The notes below the pieces were generated by a model, which saw nothing but the letters and a program-made list of their open reading frames with translations, ran no database searches and was not told where the DNA came from. Positions 57,999-64,000 of a DNA stretch of 64,000 nucleotides are shown here, in pieces (position 1 is the stretch's first letter; every line of letters begins with the position of its first letter). The DNA is from CAVPEV01 sp963703555 (GTDB lineage Bacteria > Actinomycetota > Actinomycetes > Actinomycetales > Cellulomonadaceae): contig CAVPEV010000033.1 of the NCBI GenBank assembly GCA_963703555.1, positions 1 through 64,000 of the forward strand, written 5' to 3'. The position numbers and the translations under genes were made by a program.

Positions 57999-59507
57999 GT
58001 GTCGGCACAGGACGAGGAGCTCGCCCGCGTCTGGCACGACGTCGTCGCCCGGCTGGAGGACGGTGCCGACACCAGCCCCAGGCAGCTCGCTTTCGCGCGG
58101 CTCGCCGTGCCGCTCGGGCTCGTCGACGGGACGATGCTGCTCGCCGTGGCCAACGACCTCACCAAGGAGTACCTCGAGTCACGCGCCCGGACAGAGGTCA
58201 CCGAGGCGTTGTGCCAGACCCTCGGCCGTGAGGCACGCTTCGCCATCACCGTCGACGCGAACCTGGCGCCCGACGCCGCGACACCGACCGGTCCCCCCGC
58301 GAAGGAGTCGTGGTCCACCCAGACCGTCGACACAGCGCCTGCACCGGTCCCGTACTCCCCGTATCTGCACGGGGACAGCCCCTACCGCTACGACAGCTCC
58401 ACGGCCCGCGACCTCCACGTGGTGCGCTCGCCGCAGGGTGCCGGCTCCAGGCGCAGCAGCACACCGGCGGAGCCGTCGCGGCTCAACGACAAGTACCAGT
58501 TCGAGACGTTCGTCATCGGCCCGTCCAACCGGTTCGCCCACGCTGCCGCCGTCGCTGTCGCCGAAGCGCCGGCCAAGGCATACAACCCGCTCTTCATCTA
58601 CGGCGACTCCGGCCTGGGTAAGACCCACCTGCTGCACGCCATCGGTCACTACGCAGGCAACCTCTACCCGGGGGTGCGTGTGCGGTACGTGAACTCCGAG
58701 GAGTTCACCAACGACTTCATCAACTCCATCAGTGAGGGACGCGCGGGAGCGTTCCAGCGCCGGTACCGGGAGGTCGACGTCCTCCTCGTCGACGACATCC
58801 AGTTCCTGCAGGGCAAGGAACAGACGATGGAGGAGTTCTTCCACACCTTCAACACCCTGCACAACGCCAACAAGCAGGTCGTGATCACCTCCGACGTCCC
58901 CCCCAAGCAGCTCAACGGCTTCGAGGACCGGATGCGGTCGCGCTTCGAGTGGGGCCTGATCACCGACATCCAGCCGCCCGACCTGGAGACCCGGATCGCC
59001 ATCCTGCGCAAGAAGGCCGCGCGGGAGGGGCTCCAGGCTCCGGACGACGTCCTCGAGTACATCGCCTCACGGATCTCCACGAACATCCGCGAGCTCGAGG
59101 GCGCCCTCATCCGCGTGACCGCCTTCGCCAACCTCAACCGCCAGCAGGTGGACCAGCCCCTCGCCGAGATCGTGCTGCGCGACCTCATCACGGACGACGA
59201 CGCGACCGAGATCACCGCCACCATGGTCATCGGCCAGACCGCGGCCTACTTCGGTCTGACCATCGACGACCTGTGCGGGTCCTCCCGTTCACGGGTCCTG
59301 GTGACCGCCCGACAGATCGCCATGTACCTCTGCCGAGAGCTCACCGAGCTGTCCCTGCCCAAGATCGGACAGGCGTTCGGTGGCCGGGACCACACCACCG
59401 TCATGCACGCCAACCGCAAGATCCGCGAGCTCATGGCCGAGCGTCGATCGATCTACAACCAGGTCACGGAGCTCACCAACCGGATCAAGCAGCAACAGCG
59501 CGGCTGA
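57999..59507 (+). CDS. dnaA: Chromosomal replication initiator protein DnaA
   Basis: DnaA opens oriC and loads the helicase. The 502-residue protein has the N-terminal interaction domain, a variable linker (about 90-160), the AAA+ domain with Walker A GDSGLGKTH (202-210), Walker B VDDIQFL (Asp265, Asp266) and a sensor Arg in NIRELEGALIRV, and the C-terminal DNA-binding domain with the signature GGRDHTTVMHANRKI. The GTG at 57999 follows GCGAGGTAGGAAG. Confidence 0.98.
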   Translation: MSAQDEELARVWHDVVARLEDGADTSPRQLAFARLAVPLGLVDGTMLLAVANDLTKEYLESRARTEVTEALCQTLGREARFAITVDANLAPDAATPTGPPAKESWSTQTVDTAPAPVPYSPYLHGDSPYRYDSSTARDLHVVRSPQGAGSRRSSTPAEPSRLNDKYQFETFVIGPSNRFAHAAAVAVAEAPAKAYNPLFIYGDSGLGKTHLLHAIGHYAGNLYPGVRVRYVNSEEFTNDFINSISEGRAGAFQRRYREVDVLLVDDIQFLQGKEQTMEEFFHTFNTLHNANKQVVITSDVPPKQLNGFEDRMRSRFEWGLITDIQPPDLETRIAILRKKAAREGLQAPDDVLEYIASRISTNIRELEGALIRVTAFANLNRQQVDQPLAEIVLRDLITDDDATEITATMVIGQTAAYFGLTIDDLCGSSRSRVLVTARQIAMYLCRELTELSLPKIGQAFGGRDHTTVMHANRKIRELMAERRSIYNQVTELTNRIKQQQRG

Positions 59508-60079
59508 TTTCCCTGGACGCGCGCGGCGCTCATGGGTGCGGTGGGTCGTGCGGCCCGCCGACGCACGGCATGCCCGGGGTTGCCACGTCCCACTCGGGAG
59601 CGTTTCGTCCGTTGTTCACACATGTGGACAAGGCTGTGGACGTCGGTGGATGCAGACGTGACCCGATGTGGACGGATCCGGACATCCCGATGAACGCCCG
59701 GTGAGCAGCACGTGCCCACCCACCGTCGGCCCGGATCGTCCACCGCTCACCGCCCTGTCCGGTCCACATCCCCGCAGCCAACGCGACGTGCACGGACGGC
59801 CGTCATCCACAGCACCCACAGGCGCTATGACGATGACGACCTATCCGGGTCCCAAGAGGCTTCGCACACCGTCGAAGCGCCGCTGCGATCCCACCGCTGC
59901 GAGCCGGCGCCGGCTCGCAGCACCGTCCACCTGCACCCGCTCCGCCGGCTCGCCGATGGTGCCGGGACCAGTCGCGTAGTCTTCGCTCAGCCGAGTTGCC
60001 GCCCCGGTCCCCGGCGGGGCAGCCACGATCCGAGGATGACCGGATCCGCCAACGCCACGTCGGGGTCGAGAGGTGGGGC
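59508..60079. other. oriC: Chromosomal replication origin (oriC) between dnaA and dnaN
   Basis: The 572-base gap between dnaA and dnaN is the expected origin. DnaA-box-like sites include TTGTTCACA (59612-59620), TGTGGACAA (59623-59631, perfect TTGTCCACA on the other strand), TGTGGACGT (59635-59643), TGTGGACGG (59667-59675) and TCATCCACA (59803-59811). They are most dense at 59612-59675. No strongly AT-rich unwinding stretch is seen; the least GC-rich parts are near 59825-59850 and 59975-59995. Confidence 0.85.
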
Positions 60080-61210
60080 ATGAAGTTCCGCGTCGAGCGC
60101 GAGGTCCTGGCCGACGCCGTCACGTGGACGACACGGGGACTACCGACCCGACCCCCCGTCCCCGTCCTGGCCGGTGTCCGGCTCGAGGCGGACACCGCAG
60201 GTCTGGTGCACCTCGCGAGCTTCGACTACGAGGTGTCAGCCCGCTCGCAGGTCGCTGCCGAGGTCACCGAGCCAGGTACCGTGCTCGTGTCCGGGCGGCT
60301 GCTCGCAGAGATCGCCCGGGCACTGCCGGACAAGCCGGTCGACGTCGCGCTGGATGGCACGAAGGTCACCGTCACCTGCGGGGCCAGCCGTTTCACCCTG
60401 CTCACGATGCCGGTCGAGGATTATCCGGCGCTGCCCACCATGCCCGGTCTGACGGGCACCGTGGACGCCGACGTGTTCACCCAGGCCGTGGCGCAGGTCG
60501 GTGTCGCCGCCAGCCGCGACGACACGTTGCCCCTGCTGACTGGCGTGCGGATGGAGATCGAGGGTGACCGGGTCACCCTGCTGGCCACCGATCGGTACCG
60601 GCTCGCCCTGCGTGACCTCACCTGGCGCCCGGCCACGCCGGGGCTGTCCACGTCCGCGCTGGTGCGGGCGCGGACCCTGTCCGACGCAGTCCGATCGTTC
60701 GGTGCCGTCGGCTCGATCGACATGTTCCTGTCCAGCGGTGAGGGCGTCGACCTCATCGGTTTTCAGGCCGGCGGGCGGCAGACGACATCCCTCCTGCTGG
60801 ACGGCGACTACCCGCCTGTTCGGCGGCTGTTCCCGGACCAGACGTCGATCCACGCGGTGGTGTCCACCCCGGGGCTCATCGAGGCTGCCAAGCGCGTCGC
60901 TCTGGTCGCCGAGCGCAACACGCCGGTCCGGATGTCGTTCAGCACGGGCCAGGTGATCCTCGACGCCGGTCAGGGTGACGACGCCCAGGCCTCGGAGGCG
61001 CTCGAGGCCGGCCTTGTCGGGGAGGACATCTCCGTCGCGTTCAACCCGCACTTCCTCCTCGACGGCCTCGGGGCGCTGCCGGCGCCGTACGTGCGGATGG
61101 CGTTCACCCATCCGAACAAGCCGGTGGAGTTCCGCGGCCAGGCCGAGCGGGACGGTGGCGACGACCCGTCCTACCGTTACCTGCTGGTACCGATCCGGTT
61201 CGCCGGCTGA
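60080..61210 (+). CDS. dnaN: DNA polymerase III sliding clamp (beta subunit)
   Basis: The clamp holds polymerase III on DNA. The 376-residue protein has the N-terminal MKFRVEREVLADAVTWTTRGLPTRPPVPVLAGV, ADVFTQAVAQVGVAASRDDTLPLLTGV, LLATDRYRLALRDL and the C-terminal YVRMAFTHPNKPVEFR and YRYLLVPIRFAG. Three clamp domains fit the length. The ATG follows GAGAGGTGGGG. gnd and recF follow in the same direction. Confidence 0.97.
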   Translation: MKFRVEREVLADAVTWTTRGLPTRPPVPVLAGVRLEADTAGLVHLASFDYEVSARSQVAAEVTEPGTVLVSGRLLAEIARALPDKPVDVALDGTKVTVTCGASRFTLLTMPVEDYPALPTMPGLTGTVDADVFTQAVAQVGVAASRDDTLPLLTGVRMEIEGDRVTLLATDRYRLALRDLTWRPATPGLSTSALVRARTLSDAVRSFGAVGSIDMFLSSGEGVDLIGFQAGGRQTTSLLLDGDYPPVRRLFPDQTSIHAVVSTPGLIEAAKRVALVAERNTPVRMSFSTGQVILDAGQGDDAQASEALEAGLVGEDISVAFNPHFLLDGLGALPAPYVRMAFTHPNKPVEFRGQAERDGGDDPSYRYLLVPIRFAG

Positions 61211-61277
61211 GGACCTCACCGGACGAGAACAGGTGGCGACCCGGGGTGACAGGGGCAGACGACGAGAGGTGGGACAC

Positions 61278-62186
61278 GTGCACATCGGACTGGTAGGCCT
61301 CGGCAGGATGGGTGCGAACATGCGCCAGCGGCTGCGCGCTGCCGGTATCGAGGTCACCGGCTACGACGCTGCACCGGGTGTCCGGGACGTGGACTCGCTC
61401 GACGGGCTCGTGGCCGGGCTGCCGGCCACCGGCCGGGTGGTCTGGGTCATGGTCCCGGCGGGTGCTCCGACCGACGGGGTGGTGGATCGGCTGGCGGAGC
61501 TGCTCGGCCCGGGCGATCTCGTCGTCGAGGGCGGCAACTCGCACTATCCGGACGACATCCGCCGCGCGGACCAACTCGCCGGGCTGGGCGTCGGGTATGT
61601 CGACGCCGGCGTGTCGGGCGGCGTGTGGGGCCGCGACAACGGGTACGGCCTGATGGTGGGCGGGGAGCCCGACCACATTGCCCGGCTGCTGCCGGTCTTC
61701 GACGCGCTACGTCCGGACGGACCGCGCGCAGAGGGCTTCGTGCACGTCGGTCCGGTGGGCGCGGGGCACTTCGCGAAGATGGTGCACAACGGGATCGAGT
61801 ACGGTCTCATGCAGTCCTACGCCGAGGGTTATGAGTTGTTGACCGCGTCCACGCTGGTCACCGACGTGGCCGCGACGATGAAGGCGTGGGGCCGAGGCAC
61901 GGTGGTGCGGTCCTGGTTGCTGGACCTGCTCGTCAGGGCGCTCGAGCAGGACCCGTCGTTGGGGGCCATCGACGACTGGGTCGAGGACTCGGGCGAAGGC
62001 CGCTGGACCGTCGACGAGGCGATCGACGCCGCGGTCCCGCTGCCGGTGATCTCCGCGGCCTTGTTCGCCCGGTTCTCGTCCCGGCAGGGCGAGTCGCCGG
62101 CGATGAAGGCCGTCGCGGCGCTGCGCCAGCAGTTCGGTGGGCACGCGGTACGGCCGGCGGCCGGTGGAGCGGGACAGGCGGGCTGA
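61278..62186 (+). CDS. gnd: 6-phosphogluconate dehydrogenase (decarboxylating, short form)
   Basis: The enzyme makes ribulose-5-phosphate in the pentose phosphate pathway. The 302-residue protein has HIGLVGLGRMGANM, VVEGGNSHYPDD, DAGVSGGVWGRDNGYGLMVGG, VGAGHFAKMVHNGIEYGLMQSYAEG with the catalytic Lys, and VISAALFARFSSRQ. It is the short class also called GndA/YqeC. The GTG at 61278 follows GAGAGGTGGGAC. A gnd gene between dnaN and recF is typical of actinobacteria. Confidence 0.95.
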   Translation: MHIGLVGLGRMGANMRQRLRAAGIEVTGYDAAPGVRDVDSLDGLVAGLPATGRVVWVMVPAGAPTDGVVDRLAELLGPGDLVVEGGNSHYPDDIRRADQLAGLGVGYVDAGVSGGVWGRDNGYGLMVGGEPDHIARLLPVFDALRPDGPRAEGFVHVGPVGAGHFAKMVHNGIEYGLMQSYAEGYELLTASTLVTDVAATMKAWGRGTVVRSWLLDLLVRALEQDPSLGAIDDWVEDSGEGRWTVDEAIDAAVPLPVISAALFARFSSRQGESPAMKAVAALRQQFGGHAVRPAAGGAGQAG

Positions 62187-62197
62187 CCGCCCAGGCC

Positions 62198-63463
62198 GTG
62201 TACGTCTCACACCTGTCGCTCGTCGACTTCCGCTCCTACCACCAGGCCGAGCTCCCCCTCGACCCGGGTGTCACCACGCTCGTCGGACCCAACGGTCAGG
62301 GCAAGACGAACCTCGTCGAGGCACTCGGGTACCTGGCGACGTCGAGCAGCCACCGGGTCGCGTCGGACGCGGCGCTCGTGCGAGCCGGGGCGAGCCGGGC
62401 CCTGGTACGAGCGCGGGTGGTCCGCGGCAGCACGACACCCCGGGCGACGGTCGTGGAGCTGGAGATCACACCCGGACGCGCCAACCGTGCGCGGATCAAC
62501 GGGGGCTCGCCGGGCCGCGCCCGGGAGGCGCTGGGCATCCTGCGCACCGTGCTGTTCGCGCCGGAGGACCTGGGCCTGGTCAAGGGTGACCCGGACGGCC
62601 GGCGCCGCTACCTCGACGAGCTGGCGGTGCTCATCACGCCGCGGTTGGCCGGCGTGCTCACCGACTACGACCGGGTCGTCCGACAGCGCTCGGCGCTGCT
62701 GAAGTCGGCTGGCGTGGCGTTGCGGTCGCGAGCCGGCGGCAGCGAGCTGCGGACGTTGGACGTGTGGGACGCCAAGCTGGCGCAGACCGGCGCTGAGGTC
62801 ATCGTCGCCAGGCGCGTCCTGGTGCAGGCGCTGGCGCCCTACGTGCGGCAGGCGTACGCACAGGTCAGCTCGGGACAGGTGGACGCGCAGATCGACTACC
62901 GCAGCTCGGTGGATGCCACCGACCCGCAGGAGGGGGTCGACGGCAGGCCGACGGGTGGTCGCCAGCCCGACCGGTCCGACGAACCCGTGCACCTGGTCGA
63001 GGCCCGGCTGCTCGAGGTGATGGGTCGGCTGCGCAGCCGGGAGATCGAACGGGGCGTGTGCCTCGTCGGGCCGCACCGGGACGACCTGCAGCTCACCCTG
63101 GGTCCGCTGCCGGCGAAGGGGTATGCCAGTCACGGCGAGTCGTGGTCGCTGGCCCTCGCGCTGCGGCTCGGCGCGTACGCCCTGCTGACGTCCGGATCAC
63201 CGACCGGGCCGGGAGGTGGTGTCGGCGGGCGGGACGCAGGCAGCGACCTGTGGATGGCGGACTGGGGGCCCGACGGGGAGCCGGTCCTCATCCTGGACGA
63301 CGTGTTCGCCGAGCTCGACGTGCGGCGCCGCGACCGGCTGGCCGAGCTCGTCGCGCCGGCCCGGCAGGTCATCGTCACGGCCGCCGTCCCCGAGGACGTC
63401 CCGGACGTGCTGCGCGGCGCACGGGTGGACGTCATGGACAGCCGGGTCACCCGTGTCCTCTGA
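62198..63463 (+). CDS. recF: DNA replication and repair protein RecF
   Basis: RecF helps load RecA at gaps and stalled forks. The 421-residue SMC-like ATPase has YVSHLSLVDFRSYHQAELPLDPGVTTLVGPNGQGKTNLVEA (Walker A), LFAPEDLGLVKGDPDGRRRYLDEL, LVGPHRDDLQLTLG, the signature SHGESWSLALALRLG and Walker B PVLILDDVFAELD. A flexible insertion lies near residues 245-268. The GTG at 62198 comes 11 bases after the gnd stop. Its end overlaps the next gene. Confidence 0.95.
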   Translation: MYVSHLSLVDFRSYHQAELPLDPGVTTLVGPNGQGKTNLVEALGYLATSSSHRVASDAALVRAGASRALVRARVVRGSTTPRATVVELEITPGRANRARINGGSPGRAREALGILRTVLFAPEDLGLVKGDPDGRRRYLDELAVLITPRLAGVLTDYDRVVRQRSALLKSAGVALRSRAGGSELRTLDVWDAKLAQTGAEVIVARRVLVQALAPYVRQAYAQVSSGQVDAQIDYRSSVDATDPQEGVDGRPTGGRQPDRSDEPVHLVEARLLEVMGRLRSREIERGVCLVGPHRDDLQLTLGPLPAKGYASHGESWSLALALRLGAYALLTSGSPTGPGGGVGGRDAGSDLWMADWGPDGEPVLILDDVFAELDVRRRDRLAELVAPARQVIVTAAVPEDVPDVLRGARVDVMDSRVTRVL

Positions 63464-64000
63464 CACGCCCGACGGTTCGACGGCCAGCCCGCCGCGGGAG
63501 GCGGCCGGCCGGGCGGGCCAGGTCCCGGTGCAGGAGCTCGTCGAGCTCACCCCGTTGCGGGAGCTGGCGCGTGCCGCGCTGCGTCGGGCGCAGGCGGCCG
63601 CCGCCGCCCGCGGCCTGCGGCCGGGGACCCCGGCGCGTCGTTCGCCACTGGTGGACGACGGTCGTCGGCCACCGGGACGTGACCCGGAGGTCCTCGGTGA
63701 CGCCGTCGGCGCCTTGCTGCGGCAGCGCGGCTGGGTGCACGACGTGGCCGTCGGCGGCGTGGTCGGGCGCTGGCGCGAGACGGTCGGGGAGCAGATGGCC
63801 GACCACTGCACCCCCGAGAGCTTCGAGGACGGGGTGCTGACGGTACGCACGGACTCGACCTCCTGGGCATCGGCGGTCCGGCTGCTCGTCCCCCAGCTGC
63901 TCGGACGGCTCAGCGAGGACGTCGGACCGGACGTGGTGCGACAGGTGCGGGTGCTCGGACCGGTCGGCCCGGGGTTCGGCCGGGGGCGGCGCTCGGTGCG
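63453..64000 (+). CDS. dciA: DUF721/DciA family protein (partial, runs off the window)
   Basis: The frame from the GTG at 63453, inside the end of recF, stays open to the window end (about 182 codons). The start is Pro/Ala/Arg-rich (PLRELARAALRRAQAAAAARG); the later part VGRWRETVGEQMADHCTPESFEDGVLTVRTDSTSWASAVRLLVPQLLGRL is a good DUF721 domain. DciA proteins load the replicative helicase DnaB in bacteria lacking DnaC/DnaI. The place after recF, before gyrB in related genomes, fits. The C-terminus is missing. Confidence 0.9.
   Translation, partial: MSSDTPDGSTASPPREAAGRAGQVPVQELVELTPLRELARAALRRAQAAAAARGLRPGTPARRSPLVDDGRRPPGRDPEVLGDAVGALLRQRGWVHDVAVGGVVGRWRETVGEQMADHCTPESFEDGVLTVRTDSTSWASAVRLLVPQLLGRLSEDVGPDVVRQVRVLGPVGPGFGRGRRSV

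Noticed and set aside
57999..59507. Rightward genes from dnaA as a plasmid or phage replication module
   Set aside because: All are standard chromosomal origin genes in conserved order with matching composition.
1..64000. tRNA or rRNA genes
   Set aside because: The gaps between genes were read for tRNA T-arm patterns and rRNA-like sequence and none was found; a covariance search would be decisive.

Overview
The window is very GC-rich chromosomal DNA from an actinomycete. The order dnaA-dnaN-gnd-recF-dciA to the right of rpmH-rnpA-yidD-yidC-jag-rsmG-parA-parB is the classic actinobacterial origin region. The rpsF-ssb-rpsR-rplI-(MATE)-dnaB block, the padR-ino1 pair and the murJ/trx block point to Micrococcales, perhaps close to Cellulomonas-like genera. 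That placement is inferred from gene order and codon use; no marker gene was compared. No tRNA, rRNA, insertion sequence, prophage or CRISPR array was recognised. The window starts just upstream of hemC and ends inside dciA.

Left third (1-23.8 kb): the haem genes hemC-hemD-hemB-hemL overlap end to end. A CsoR-controlled copper operon follows (operator, csoR, copZ, copA). Next come membrane genes: a CPBP protease, an HdeD-like protein, and a UbiB-type kinase divergent from a flippase that carries a dead kinase domain. Between the flippase gene and dnaB lies a c-di-GMP-I (GEMM-I) riboswitch with its own promoter but no convincing gene behind it. After dnaB come a MATE transporter pseudogene cut down to its two ends, the rplI-rpsR-ssb-rpsF operon, a bifunctional penicillin-binding protein with a PASTA domain, and a PadR regulator translationally coupled to inositol-phosphate synthase.

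Middle (22.6-49.4 kb): a molybdenum cofactor and molybdate uptake cluster runs moeZ, mog-moaC-moeA, moaD, moaE, a TOBE regulator, modABC and mobA. moaA is not in the window. It is followed by an ECF sigma factor fused to an anti-sigma-like membrane and extracellular part, a DUF6457 protein, an MFS exporter, a LOV-like/GAF/PP2C phosphatase, a class I aldolase and the CCA-adding enzyme. Then comes an envelope and redox operon: NUDIX, DUF6049, MurJ fused to a pseudokinase, trxB and trxA. An aminotransferase and a D-Ala-D-Ala ligase-like protein complete this part.

Right part (49.4-64 kb): parB-parA, rsmG, a roughly 1.95-kb stretch with no credible gene but two parS sites, then jag, yidC, yidD, rnpA, rpmH, dnaA, oriC, dnaN, gnd, recF and dciA. 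These genes together cover initiation, origin segregation, helicase loading (dciA; dnaB lies at 14 kb) and membrane-protein insertion.

A recurring regulatory theme is a -10-like hexamer (mostly TANNNT) ending exactly 6 nt before an ATG or GTG at nine genes, and 7 nt before a tenth. This suggests that many genes here are transcribed without a leader.
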